A stretch of DNA of 64,000 nucleotides from Verrucomicrobium sp. BvORR034 (GCF_000739635.1 NZ_BATQ01000175.1:1-64000); one strand, 5' to 3'. Positions 46,101-54,817 are shown, counted from the stretch's first letter. A program made the numbers and translations. Notes: generated by a model not told the origin, from the sequence alone.

Positions 46101-47154
46101 CGCCCTTGAGTGCCTTTCCCAGCACCTCACTGCGGGACGGCACCAGTTGCGGCCCCTGCGTCTGAACCGCCGTGGAGGCTGAGGTGCCCTTGTCTCCGCC
46201 GGGAGCAGGAGCCTTCCATGAGCGCGGCACAGGCCGGGGTCCCGCGTCACCACCGTCGAGTTGTTTCACCAGCCAGCGCAGGCCATCGAGGTTGTCCTGC
46301 AGGCGGGCTTCGGCGTCCTCGTTGGTGTGATTGAGGATGCCCATGGGTCCTTGGTAACCGCTGTCACGGATCACGCGCAGAAGTTGCAGATCCAGCTCCC
46401 CCTGGGCAATGGGCACGATCTTCTGCCCCTTGGCCTCGCCATCGGGCACCATGCCGTTGAGATTCAGGCAGAGCAGATGCGGGATCATCCGGGGCAGCAC
46501 CTGCGCCAGACGATCCACTTGGCTATGCCCGTGGTGCAGGTTGTACACCATGCCCACATTGGAAACGCCCTGCTGCTGGAGCTTCTCGATGATCTTGAGC
46601 TGCGTCTCGGGTTCGCCGAACCAACCTCCGTGATTGTACAACCCCACCTTCACGCCCGCCTCTGCTGCCGCTGCGGCCAGTGGCTTGATGCGCGCCACCT
46701 CCTGGGTGAGCCGCGCCTCCTCCTCCGCAGCATTGGCGGGGGTCGGTCCACCACCGGTGATCCAGAGGTCGCACTCCTTCAATCCATGCCGCTTGATCAG
46801 ATCGAGGATGAGCTTTCCCTCCGGCGTGAGGGAAGTGGGAAACCACCACCCCGTGAGCCGGATCTGATGCCGGGCCAGTGCTTCGATCTCCGCCTCAAAA
46901 GTGGGCACGTGTTCCGCCCGATAATCATAGACGAAGCGCGTGATCCCCAGCTTCACCAGCATGGCGGCGCGCTCCTCAGAGCCACGCTTTTTGGCATCGA
47001 ACGGAACGATGCACCAAGCCGCCAGATTGGGCGGCGCAAAGACTGCGTTGCGATCTGGTGCCGGCTTCACAGCGGGAGCGGGAGCCGCAGGCGGGGCAGC
47101 GTTCACTGGCGAGGCAGCAAGGCAGAGCAGGGCGGGGAGGACAAACCATCTCAT
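43102..47154 (-). CDS. Multidomain exported protein with TIM barrel, LamG, propeller and azurin-like copper domains
   Basis: A 1350-residue exported protein. Domains in order: signal peptide (1-21); a TIM-barrel like sugar isomerase/endonuclease IV (about 45-320; GLYNHGGWFGEPETQLKII, PMGILNHTNED); a LamG/concanavalin-type fold (about 370-540); a region like DUF6797 (about 560-720); a beta-propeller like soluble sugar dehydrogenases (about 730-1080); and a C-terminal cupredoxin. In the last, His1266 (PHNVLF), Cys1334, His1339 and Met1343 (CTFPGHWLVM) keep azurin spacing, so a type 1 copper site is likely. Isomerase metal ligands were not checked in detail. The start at 47154 gives the signal peptide; a longer start at 47250 is less likely. 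It stands beside an AraC regulator on the same strand. Confidence 0.88.
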   Translation of the reverse strand: MRWFVLPALLCLAASPVNAAPPAAPAPAVKPAPDRNAVFAPPNLAAWCIVPFDAKKRGSEERAAMLVKLGITRFVYDYRAEHVPTFEAEIEALARHQIRLTGWWFPTSLTPEGKLILDLIKRHGLKECDLWITGGGPTPANAAEEEARLTQEVARIKPLAAAAAEAGVKVGLYNHGGWFGEPETQLKIIEKLQQQGVSNVGMVYNLHHGHSQVDRLAQVLPRMIPHLLCLNLNGMVPDGEAKGQKIVPIAQGELDLQLLRVIRDSGYQGPMGILNHTNEDAEARLQDNLDGLRWLVKQLDGGDAGPRPVPRSWKAPAPGGDKGTSASTAVQTQGPQLVPSRSEVLGKALKGGLVLAGKDDFHELPITVECLARLDSARGFNILVACESKSSPLHWELYSYAGSGVLSLYMPGRGGEYKSQANICDGQWHRLSAIIESDRVRLKVDNKQVLDAPVAPATPKAHPTQGIAFGRLVEKGLSCDGIIDEVRIARGNSNPVGRGEPLLPTDATIGLWNFDDLEALKKEVAGSSLEPEPFSYVRAPLHPDRWPNRQDPVNRDRIYDYYPKQAVAFKGRQAERLLLPPYPGLDGGTQGHWGNQSDDTWRDGRWKGSDLGNLFSGVFKGDGLVVPKGVSVRLGGEGELAACFDPVTASFPLVWKGGFIKLSEVRHGFMEAAKPGGATVQKTALPPAPASLKYHGFYRHGSRVLFTYELDGVEMLDAMDLENGTPRRLRARAEEHPWKELRNGGPAQWPQMLETKGTLGEGKPYALDTLTLPYDNPYGALFFVSDHGFLPDGTLALCTMTGEVWLVRGVNESLARLTWKRFATGLHQPQGLVVTDGKICVLGRDQITRLHDLNHDDEADFYECITNAMVTSPSGHDYLCGLQRDGEGRFYFSSGNQGVCRVKPGGSVEVLATGFRNPNGLGLSAEGRITTSCQEGDWTPASMVCEVKAGGFYGLGGPSPGKTIEPPLLYLPRGVDNSAGGQCYVESDAWGVPRGTLLTFSCGACTGLVVLRDATSGQPQGAAWELPADFLSGAQRGRFHAQDGQLYVSGMYGWGCYGPKDGCLQRVRFTGGTEPLPVGWEVRQNGVMISFNQPVDAAVAREARQHFVQVWNYITSSAYGSQEWSVKHPKTAGHDALEVTSVQVLEGGRKLFLEVPEVGPASQIHLHVTTGPGKSTDLYGTVHQLGQPFTDFPGARELVVKARSVPAGNIAVTTEPTGVNPWAKGESGRPVKLEAALGLQFAQKQLVAKSGERLSLEFSNPDAVPHNVLFIKPGALQRVGDLANKMITDPAGPARHYVPESPEVLVYTDMVQPGQKFTIHFNAPQEKGEYPYLCTFPGHWLVMNGVLKVE

Positions 47155-47258
47155 GGCAGGAAGGGATGCGAAAGACGTGGGACAGAACGTTCCCAAGATG
47201 GGCCGCTCTTTGCCCAAATGATAGAAGGGCAGCGTCCTGTCTTGGTACAAAAGCGGCG

Positions 47259-48008
47259 TCAGGCTCCCGCCGTGGTGCCATAGCGCTGCTGATACTCCCG
47301 CGGCGTCATCCCGGTTTCCTTGCGAAATTCGCGGGTGAAGTGGCTCTGATCGCAGAACCCGTGATCGTCCGCCACCTCGGCCAGGGTGCGATGCCCAAAG
47401 ACAAGCGCATGGCAGGCCAGCCGGACCCGCAGTCTGCGGACATACTGTTGAGGTGCCACATGAAAGAGCTGGCGAAAGCGGCGCTCGAAGGCCCGGACGG
47501 AGAGCCCCGCCATGCGCGCCAGGGCGGCCGTCTCCAGCGGTTGCGCCACATGCGCCCGGATGCCGGACACCACGACAGACAAGCGAGCGTCTTCCACTGC
47601 CAGGACGGCTTCGGACTCCCCCACGGCGCGCGTGGTCCCGGCCGTACCATAGAGCCGCCCCCGCGCATCATGCAGCGGCACCTTGTTGGTGATGGACCAG
47701 GTGGCGGTGTGATCAAAACGCCCCACCAATTCCACCCGGTTGACGATCCGCTCTCCGGCCAGCACCAGCTCATCATCGGTACGGAACTGGTCGGCAAGAT
47801 GCGCCGGGGAGAGATCCGCATCCGTCTTCCCCACCACCTCATCCAACTGCTCCAGGGAGTAGTTCAGCAGGAAGGCACGATTCACCCACTGGTACCGCCC
47901 CTGTCGGTCCTTGATCCAGGCCTGCGTGGTGGACCCAAGCATCTCCAACAGACTCAGCACGCCCGTGGCGGGGAGGCTGGAGAAAGAGGTGGAGGGAGGT
48001 GATGGCAT
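47259..48008 (-). CDS. AraC-family transcription regulator with PAS-like domain
   Basis: A 249-residue DNA-binding protein. Residues about 15-130 form a PAS-like sensor (QAWIKDRQGRYQWVNRAFLLNYSLEQLDEVVGKTD, RLYGTAGTTRAV). Residues about 150-245 hold the double helix-turn-helix of AraC proteins (LAGLSVRAFERRFRQLFHVAPQQYVRRLRVRLA; ADDHGFCDQSHFTREFRKETGMTPREYQQRY). It is 105 bases upstream of the copper-domain gene and reads in the same direction, so it may control that gene. The ligand is unknown. Confidence 0.9.
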   Translation of the reverse strand: MPSPPSTSFSSLPATGVLSLLEMLGSTTQAWIKDRQGRYQWVNRAFLLNYSLEQLDEVVGKTDADLSPAHLADQFRTDDELVLAGERIVNRVELVGRFDHTATWSITNKVPLHDARGRLYGTAGTTRAVGESEAVLAVEDARLSVVVSGIRAHVAQPLETAALARMAGLSVRAFERRFRQLFHVAPQQYVRRLRVRLACHALVFGHRTLAEVADDHGFCDQSHFTREFRKETGMTPREYQQRYGTTAGA

Positions 48009-48248
48009 GGCAAGCTCTATTACCCGTGTGTGGAAAGCAAGAGTGGGAATTTTTGAAGAAATACTTCTGACCCGCCTAAAGTCGGTACTCCAACCACGGC
48101 ACGAACCTTCTTAAAAGCTCGGCGATGCTCCGCCCTGTTAACTTCAAAACCCAGCAGTGCGCCAGACGCACACTTCGTCTCAACACACCCGCGCCATGAG
48201 CCTGAAGAGCCCAGCCCAGGAGCGGAGGCCACGAGGTGCATCCAAGCA

Positions 48249-49841
48249 TCAAGCCCCGGCATTCCTTTGCTGCTTCTTGCTCGCCGCCGACAACGCCTTC
48301 GTCCCCCTCAGGATGTCTGGCTCCACGGTGTTGGGCTGCTTCACCCCCGGCGTACTGCGCCCCTCTGACACATACTTCTGCAACAAGATCGAAAGCCGCT
48401 CCACCACCTCCGGATGCTCTGCCTGCACATTCTTTGTCTCCGCGGGATCTGCCGCCAGATCGAAGAGTTGCTGCCGCGGAGCTGACTTGTCCTCCTTGCC
48501 CGGCCTCGGGTCACTCCACCCGCCGGAGCCGGGGCAGAGTTCCAGTTTCCACGAACCCTGCCGGATGGAGAAGGCACCCGTGATGGAGTGGTGCACCACC
48601 GCCTCGCGCACGGCGCTGTCCTGCCCCTTCAGAGCGGGCAGCAGGCTGACGCTGTCCTCCGCGGCATCCGCCGGCAGCTTCACCCCCAGGGCATCCGCAC
48701 AGGTGGCGGTGAGATCCACCAGACACACCGGGTGGGCATAGCTCGTGCCGGGCTTCACCACCGTCGGCCACTGGACCAGGAAGGGCACGCGGTGCCCGCC
48801 TTCATAGATGTCTGCCTTGGTGCCACGCCATGCCGCGCTGGGATTGTGACCCTTCGCCGTGAGGGTGGGGTAGTCCGCGCTGGGGGAGCAGCCATTGTCA
48901 CTGGTGACAATGAGCAGGGTGTTTTCCTCGATCCCCTTCTCCTTCAGCGCCGCCACCACCCGGCCGATGGCGTCGTCCGTCTCCATGACGAAGTCGGCGT
49001 ACAGGTTGAGCCCGCTGCGGCCCTGCCATTCCTTGGAGGGCATGATCGGGGTGTGAGGCGAAGCCAGCGGGAGATAGAGGAAAAACGGCTTCTTCGACTC
49101 CGCCTGGGTCTCCACATACTGCACGGCGCGGCGCGTCAGTTCGGGCAGCACTCCGGCACCATCAAAGCCCGGTGCGCCCGGACCTTCGCGCGTCCAGCTT
49201 TCCTTGCCGCCTTTATTCATGGGCAGCTTGATCATGGCGGAGGGCGACTGGGTGACGCGGTCGTTCTCGATGAAACAATACGGCACCATGTCGAGCGACG
49301 CACTGATGCCGTAGTAGTAGTCGAAGCCCACACTGTTGGGCCCGTTGGTGATGGGCTGGTCATAGTCCACATTCCCCACCTGGTCCGGTGACTCAATGCC
49401 CAGCGTAGTGACTTCCTTGCCCGGGAGCTTCACCCAGTCCATGCCGAGGTGCCATTTACCGATGCAGGCCGTAGCATAGCCCTCGGACTTGAGAAACGAC
49501 GCGACCGTCAGGCGGCCGGGCTCAATCAACCGGGGACTCAATCCGCCCAGCACTCCGTTCTGCAATCGCGACCGCCAGTTGTAGCGTCCCGTCATCACGC
49601 CGTAGCGCGTCGGCGTGCAGACGGATGAGCTGGTGTGGGCATCGGTGAACTTCATTCCGCGCGCGGCGATGGCGTCCATCTGCGGTGTGGCGATCTTGCC
49701 CTCGGGGTTGAAGCACTTCACATCGCCATAGCCGAGATCATCGCAGAGAATAAAGACCACATTGGGCCGCGCCGCAGCATGGGCGGCCATGCTGCCAACG
49801 GCAGCCAGGAGGGGAAACAGGATGAGGGCGCGCAGTCTCAT
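48249..49841 (-). CDS. Secreted sulfatase (arylsulfatase type)
   Basis: A 530-residue sulfatase with a signal peptide (1-23). The calcium site begins with VVFILCDDLGYGDV (Asp34, Asp35), and Cys75-Thr-Pro-Thr-Arg79 (CTPTR) is the site of formylglycine formation, requiring a maturase encoded elsewhere. ATACIGKWHLGMD and LLIVTSDNGCSPSADYPTL are further family motifs. Sulfatases are plentiful in polysaccharide-degrading Verrucomicrobia; the substrate (sulfated glycan) is inferred. The C-terminus ends with a basic, Gln/Ala-rich tail. The 48009-48248 gap below it holds no gene and one fragment of repeat family B. Confidence 0.93.
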   Translation of the reverse strand: MRLRALILFPLLAAVGSMAAHAAARPNVVFILCDDLGYGDVKCFNPEGKIATPQMDAIAARGMKFTDAHTSSSVCTPTRYGVMTGRYNWRSRLQNGVLGGLSPRLIEPGRLTVASFLKSEGYATACIGKWHLGMDWVKLPGKEVTTLGIESPDQVGNVDYDQPITNGPNSVGFDYYYGISASLDMVPYCFIENDRVTQSPSAMIKLPMNKGGKESWTREGPGAPGFDGAGVLPELTRRAVQYVETQAESKKPFFLYLPLASPHTPIMPSKEWQGRSGLNLYADFVMETDDAIGRVVAALKEKGIEENTLLIVTSDNGCSPSADYPTLTAKGHNPSAAWRGTKADIYEGGHRVPFLVQWPTVVKPGTSYAHPVCLVDLTATCADALGVKLPADAAEDSVSLLPALKGQDSAVREAVVHHSITGAFSIRQGSWKLELCPGSGGWSDPRPGKEDKSAPRQQLFDLAADPAETKNVQAEHPEVVERLSILLQKYVSEGRSTPGVKQPNTVEPDILRGTKALSAASKKQQRNAGA

Positions 49842-49959
49842 GAGCGGAGCAGGGAGCGGAAAGCTGCGTGGGAGAACGACCAGAGACCTGGCTTCTTTCT
49901 GGCCTCAATCCATTCGCCCAGGATTGACGGCTTATCCGCCTGTGGGTTACTGGAACCGC

Positions 49960-50859
49960 GTGATCACCAGCACCCGCAGCTTCCGCCTCGAAATGCTCCA
50001 AGTCGCCCGCCTTGCTCCCAAGGTGCTGGGGGACTCGGCGGAGCTGGTGGCAGAGTTCCTGCAGCGCCAGCTCACACCCGAGGGCGGCTTTGCCGACCGG
50101 GCCGGACGTCCAGATTTGTACTACACCGTCTTTGGTCTGGAGTCGCTGCTGGCACTGCGCAAGGAAGCACCGCTGGAGGCCACACGGGCCTATGTGCAGT
50201 CTTTTGGCGATGGCGCAGGCCTCGACTTTGTGCACCTGTGCTCCCTGGCCCGCTGCGCAGCCAATCTGGGTCGGAACGTGCTGAAGGACGATGTGAAGAC
50301 AGGCCTGGCCTCCCGCATTGAAGCCTACCGCACTCCGGATGGCGGGTACCATGGCTCTCCCGGCAAGAGCGATGGCTCAGCCTACGGCGACCTCCTGGCG
50401 TGGGGTGCGTACTCGGATCTCGCCCTGCCCATGCCGGAGGAACATTGCCTGCTGCAATCCCTGCTGACGCTGCAGCTCCCCGATGGCTCCTTTGCCAACG
50501 AACCGGACATGCCCCAAGGCACCACGCCTACGACCGCAGCCGCCGTCATCCTGTGCAGCCACCTGGGCTACAAGCTAAGTCCCCTCACCGGAGAGTGGCT
50601 CATGAAGCAGGCGCATGCCGGGGGCGGCTTCCTGGCGGTGCCTGGAGCGCCCCTGCCGGATCTGCTGAGCACGGCCACGGCGCTCCACGCACTGGAGAGC
50701 CTGCAAACCAACTGGCAAATCCTCCGTGAACCCAGCCTGGATTTTGTGGACAGCCTGTGGAATGCCGAAGGTGGATTCCACGGCCACTGGGCAGACGACG
50801 ACCTGGATGTGGAATACACCTCCTACGGCCTCCTGGCCCTGGGTCACCTGAGCAGCTAG
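49960..50859 (+). CDS. Alpha-toroid protein of the prenyltransferase / squalene cyclase repeat type
   Basis: A protein of about 299 residues made of alpha-alpha repeats with Gly-Gly-Phe turns: QLTPEGGFADRAGRPDLYYTVFGLESLLAL, RTPDGGYHGSPGKSDGSAYGDLLAWGA, QLPDGSFANEPDMPQGTTPTTAAAV, AHAGGGFLAVPGAPLPDLLSTATAL, NAEGGFHGHWADDDLDVEYTSYGLLAL. This resembles the beta subunit of protein geranylgeranyl transferases. Where those enzymes have zinc ligands (Asp-x-Cys and a late His), I see KSDGSAY and EYTSYG, so zinc is probably absent. The start is uncertain: I chose GTG at 49960; ATG at 49993 would shorten it by 11 residues. It is 151 bases before the roadblock protein gene. Confidence 0.75.
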   Translation: MITSTRSFRLEMLQVARLAPKVLGDSAELVAEFLQRQLTPEGGFADRAGRPDLYYTVFGLESLLALRKEAPLEATRAYVQSFGDGAGLDFVHLCSLARCAANLGRNVLKDDVKTGLASRIEAYRTPDGGYHGSPGKSDGSAYGDLLAWGAYSDLALPMPEEHCLLQSLLTLQLPDGSFANEPDMPQGTTPTTAAAVILCSHLGYKLSPLTGEWLMKQAHAGGGFLAVPGAPLPDLLSTATALHALESLQTNWQILREPSLDFVDSLWNAEGGFHGHWADDDLDVEYTSYGLLALGHLSS

Positions 50860-51010
50860 ACGGGCGGACTTTTATCTTGCCTTCCTTTCGCGCGAAATTT
50901 AAGGTACATTAGAAGTCGCACTTGGCTTCATAGTCGCTCACCTCAACCTCGGTCCCTGTCAGTTCGCGTTCCTTCACCCGTGCACGTTGTGTGCGGTCAC
51001 TCCCAGCGTC

Positions 51011-54000
51011 ATGGCGTTCTCCTTCCGCAGCTTCTTCGGCAAAGACAAACCCGACGACGGTTCGGCAGGAAGCTCCGCGATGACATCCTCCCCGCAGTCG
51101 CATCAGGGTGGTTATCCCTTTCAGAAGGGGAACCAGACTGGCACCTACTCCACCAAGGACGTCTTCCTGGGCGCATCCACCCCAGCGAATGGCAACGGGG
51201 CCAACTACCACGGGTCCAGCCCGTTTTCGCCCGCCACCTCCGTGCCTAGCACGGGTCTGACGGTGGAAGACATCCTGCCCTCCCTGCCGCCAGATGTGGT
51301 GAAGCCCGGTGGCGTGTCTCCGGGCCAGCCGCTGCAGATTCCCAATGAGCTGCTGGAGCGGGCTCTGCGCAGCGGCCAGGCGGCCCTGCCGTTGTTCGAG
51401 ATCTATCGCGTGTGTCCGGCACTGTTCCGTACGCCGATTGCCCCGCAAGATGCCCGTTTTGTGTCCCTACCTCCTCACAAGCTGGGCGGTCTGGCGGCGC
51501 TCATGCACAAGCAACTGCCCCCGCAGGCCCCTGCCCCGACGCCGCATGCTGGACAGCCGCTCTTCATGGGTGGCAACCCCTTTCAGCAGGCGGCAGAGCC
51601 TCCTGCTGGCGGAGCCTCCGGAGAAACCACCTTGTTTCATCCGTCCCCGTTTCATGTGGAGGGCGTGAACGGACCGGCGCAGCCACCTCTGGTGCCCCCG
51701 CAGACAGCGCAGCCGATGCCGCCGTCCACGGTGCAGACGCCCTTTAATGCTTTCAGTCAGTTTGGTGCCCCGGCACCTGCCGAAGCCCCCGCCTCCCCAC
51801 AGGACGCAGGTGAGAGGAGTGGCGCGCCTCTGCCGAACGCTGTGGCCGGGAACCCGTTCGCTCCGTCTCCCGCAGTCACCAGTTCCAGCTCCACCAGCCC
51901 CTTCCCACCGATGCCGGGAGGAGCAGGCCAGCCTTTTGCACCGTTCGGACAGCCGGCACCCGCCACCTCTCCTTTTGGTACCTCGAACCCGGAGCCCATG
52001 CCTCCCGTACCGGCGTTTTTCGGCACCCCGCCGGATCAACCAGAACAGGCCCCACCAGCGACGATCTCGCCGCCAGTTTCCCCGCTGTTCACCTTCAGCC
52101 ATTCTGCGCCGACTTCCCCAGCCGCCGCGCCTCAGCCCGCTCCCACTTCTGCGAGCCCATTTGGCAATTTCCTCCCAGGAAATCCGCCCGTCGCCCAAGA
52201 CGCCTTCCTTTCGCCTCCGGCGAGCGCTCCCCAGTCGCAGGCCCAACCCCAGTTTCCACCAGCGGCACCCAATCCCTTCTTCCAGCCGCCCTCGTCCACG
52301 AGCGACAGCGCCGGGGTTGCTCCGGCTCTGACACCGTCCCCAGCTTCCGCTCCCGGGCCGACCATGAATCCTTTTGCCTCTTTCGGTCTCCCGCCGGAAC
52401 CAGTGCCTGCACCCCCGGTTCAGCCGATGGCAGCGGAATCCGCTCCGCCCAACGGGATGGCCCCCTGGCAGGCATTTTCTCCTACCCCCTCACCGGCACC
52501 ACCTTCCGCGCCAGAAGTGCCGTCTGCCCCCTTCGGCAACGCCTTCAGCCCAAGCCCGAGTGCTTTTCCTGAGGCCCCTCCGGCCCCAGTCAGTGCCAAT
52601 CCTTTTGATCGCATCAAGGCCCTGAGCTCGCTGCCGGACCCGTCCGCGAATGCGATGCCTGCTGCGCCTCAAGGGTTGTTTGGCCCCGCTCCAGCTCCTG
52701 TCCCCGCCAATCCCCAGCCCACCGCACCGGTTCCTCCGACACCCCCTCCTGTTTTCCCAGGGGTTCCCAGTCCCCTTGCTGAGGCAACTCCCGCCTCGAT
52801 TCCTTCGCCAGCTCCGGCTAAGGAGAAGGCGATCTTCAGTCTGGCGACAGTGCTGTCCCGATGCTCGGAGCAGGAGATCGGCGTGAAGCCCGAGCAGATC
52901 CCCTCCTGGATCACCGTGGGCTTTCCCATCACGACGTTGGTGGACCAGCTTGCCAGCGGGAGAGTCACCGTGAAGCTGGCGGAAATCATGCGTGGTCTCG
53001 AACCCGAGTTCCGCAGCATCATCACCCCCTCCCGGCCAGACATCGTGGTGGAACTGCCCATCAATGACGTCTTCCATGCCCTGCCCTCGACGGCGACGCC
53101 TGCAGGTCTGCCGCTTGCCCAGACGTCGCCCGAGTCGATGCCGGTCATTCCGGCCGAGGCATCCGCCCCGCCGATCACCAAGTCCGCAGACGTGCTGGGC
53201 AGCGAGGCACTGGCGGCGATGGCCGCTTTCAAGCCCGCCTCAGCTGCTGATTCACCTGAAAGCCAGGCCGCCCTGCCCTCCCTCTTCAATTCGGTCAAGC
53301 CAGAGGAAAAGGAGACCACTTCTCAACTGCCCTCCGGCGTACCCTGGCCGTTCGAGGCCGCCCCCTCCCTGCCGGAGACTGATGCTCCCGCCGCCGCGTC
53401 TCAGGCCTTGTTTTTTGGGAATCCGATCGCGACGGAGGATCCGCCCGCCGTTCCGCCGTCCTACCACCAGCAGCCCAAGGCAGAGCCCGTTTTGGCTCCT
53501 GAACCGCCTGCCCCCCTTTTCCAGGCCACGAGTTCCCTGCTGGGTCTGCCCGTGGATCCCCCGGCCAGCAGCCGTTCCATCCGCTCTGAGGCCATCTCCT
53601 TCGGACCCGGGGTCAAGGCGGAGTTTACCGCCAATCCACCCGCTCACCTCCGCGCCAGCCGCGACCGCAACAAACAGCTCTTGCTTCGCGTGCTGCTGAG
53701 CACCGAGGACGATCTGGAACTGGAAGACGTCATCCGTCTTACCGGCGCGCTCCCAGGTGTGTCTGCCGCCGTCTGCCTGCAGGAAGGCACGATCATGGGG
53801 TATGCCAGCAACGGTACCAGCGAGGCGGAGAACTTCATCCGTCAAGCCACCCAGATCTACGGGCACCTGCAGCCCTTGATCCAGCTGACCGGCATCATGG
53901 ACACAGAGACGCTGAGCATGAAAAGCGACCAGCTCATGGCCTCCTTCTCCCTGCAGGGTGAACTCGTGCTGGGCGTGCTCCACGACCCGGGCAAAAACGA

Positions 54001-54070
54001 GCCGACCCTCCGCGAGCGCATCACCCTCATCGCCCGCGAGCTCAAGGCTGTCGTGGGTGCCGCCTCCTGA
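51011..54070 (+). CDS. 1019-residue protein with proline-rich linker and roadblock/LC7 C-terminal domain
   Basis: Residues about 20-170 include a folded segment (about 105-165, PNELLERALRSGQAALPLFEI then FRTPIAPQDARFVSLP). About 180-610 is low-complexity Pro/Ala/Ser/Gln sequence, probably unfolded. A second folded segment, about 631-695 (GFPITTLVDQLASGRVTVKLAEI then FRSIITPSRPDIVVELP), looks like a copy of the first. The C-terminus (about 881-1019) is a roadblock/LC7 domain (VIRLTGALPGVSAAVCLQEGTIMGYA, LITL-like helices at the end), as in MglB, the GAP of MglA. The ATG at 51011 gives MAFSFRSFFG; the frame opens 8 codons earlier. The MglA-like gene follows 34 bases after its stop. Confidence 0.8.
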   Translation: MAFSFRSFFGKDKPDDGSAGSSAMTSSPQSHQGGYPFQKGNQTGTYSTKDVFLGASTPANGNGANYHGSSPFSPATSVPSTGLTVEDILPSLPPDVVKPGGVSPGQPLQIPNELLERALRSGQAALPLFEIYRVCPALFRTPIAPQDARFVSLPPHKLGGLAALMHKQLPPQAPAPTPHAGQPLFMGGNPFQQAAEPPAGGASGETTLFHPSPFHVEGVNGPAQPPLVPPQTAQPMPPSTVQTPFNAFSQFGAPAPAEAPASPQDAGERSGAPLPNAVAGNPFAPSPAVTSSSSTSPFPPMPGGAGQPFAPFGQPAPATSPFGTSNPEPMPPVPAFFGTPPDQPEQAPPATISPPVSPLFTFSHSAPTSPAAAPQPAPTSASPFGNFLPGNPPVAQDAFLSPPASAPQSQAQPQFPPAAPNPFFQPPSSTSDSAGVAPALTPSPASAPGPTMNPFASFGLPPEPVPAPPVQPMAAESAPPNGMAPWQAFSPTPSPAPPSAPEVPSAPFGNAFSPSPSAFPEAPPAPVSANPFDRIKALSSLPDPSANAMPAAPQGLFGPAPAPVPANPQPTAPVPPTPPPVFPGVPSPLAEATPASIPSPAPAKEKAIFSLATVLSRCSEQEIGVKPEQIPSWITVGFPITTLVDQLASGRVTVKLAEIMRGLEPEFRSIITPSRPDIVVELPINDVFHALPSTATPAGLPLAQTSPESMPVIPAEASAPPITKSADVLGSEALAAMAAFKPASAADSPESQAALPSLFNSVKPEEKETTSQLPSGVPWPFEAAPSLPETDAPAAASQALFFGNPIATEDPPAVPPSYHQQPKAEPVLAPEPPAPLFQATSSLLGLPVDPPASSRSIRSEAISFGPGVKAEFTANPPAHLRASRDRNKQLLLRVLLSTEDDLELEDVIRLTGALPGVSAAVCLQEGTIMGYASNGTSEAENFIRQATQIYGHLQPLIQLTGIMDTETLSMKSDQLMASFSLQGELVLGVLHDPGKNEPTLRERITLIARELKAVVGAAS

Positions 54071-54104
54071 ATTTCCTCAAACCCGTCTTCATCCATCCCT
54101 TCCC

Positions 54105-54764
54105 ATGGCTGTGATTCACGCCGACCGCAGGACGGTCAACTTCAAGATCGTCTATTGCGGCACCCCCATCGGCGGCAAGACCACCAACCTGCAACACATC
54201 CACGCGTGCCTGGACCCGAAATCACGCGGGGAACTCGTGAGTCTTTCCACCACCGCGGACCGCACCCTGTTCTTTGACTTCCTCGCAGTGGAAGCCCCCA
54301 TTCTGAACGGCTACACCGCCAAGTTCCAGCTCTACACGGTGCCCGGCCAGGCGGTGTACAATGCCACCTACCAGCTGGTGCTCCAGCAGGCCGACGGGTT
54401 GGTGTTTGTGGCAGACTCCCAGATGGACCGCATGCGGGAGAACGTCCAGGCCTGGGACAACTTCCGGAACAACCTGCGCCTCAACGGGCAGTCCCTCGAC
54501 GAACTGCCCCTGGTCATCCAGTACAACAAGCGCGACCTGCCCAACGCAGCGCCAGTGGAGTATCTGGAGTACCTCATCAACCAGGGCACACACCGTTGCC
54601 AGAGCTTCGAGGCCAGCGCGGCACGAGGACATAATGTCCTGACCACGCTCAACGCCATCTCCCACGAGGTGCTCGGCCGCTTCATGGCCAAGATGCAGCA
54701 GGGCCAGGTGCCCCAGTCCATGGCCAGTCGATCTTCCAGTGCCGCCGCCATGGCGGGAGTGTGA
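54105..54764 (+). CDS. MglA-like small Ras-type GTPase
   Basis: A 219-residue small GTPase of the MglA family, which sets polarity of motility machines in Myxococcus and relatives. The P-loop is CGTPIGGKTTN (Gly19-Thr26), switch II follows YTVPGQAVYNATYQLVLQQADGLVFVADSQ (Pro-Gly-Gln at 80-82 in place of Asp-x-x-Gly), and NKRD at 141-144 recognises guanine. The tail is a low-complexity Ser/Ala stretch (MASRSSSAAAMAGV) without a cysteine for lipid addition. The ATG at 54105 gives the family N-terminus. It follows the roadblock protein gene by 34 bases, the expected MglA/MglB pairing. Confidence 0.9.
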   Translation: MAVIHADRRTVNFKIVYCGTPIGGKTTNLQHIHACLDPKSRGELVSLSTTADRTLFFDFLAVEAPILNGYTAKFQLYTVPGQAVYNATYQLVLQQADGLVFVADSQMDRMRENVQAWDNFRNNLRLNGQSLDELPLVIQYNKRDLPNAAPVEYLEYLINQGTHRCQSFEASAARGHNVLTTLNAISHEVLGRFMAKMQQGQVPQSMASRSSSAAAMAGV

Positions 54765-54817
54765 GGGGAACGATCAGGGGCGCAGACCGTCACATGCGAA
54801 ACGAGAAGCTGCACGGA

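Noticed and set aside
51467-52331. Plus- and minus-strand frames in the Pro/Ala-rich region
   Set aside because: They arise from low-complexity GC-rich DNA in the roadblock protein gene.
54105-54764. Lipid modification of the MglA-like GTPase
   Set aside because: Tempting because of the prenyltransferase-like neighbour, but the C-terminal 14 residues have no cysteine.
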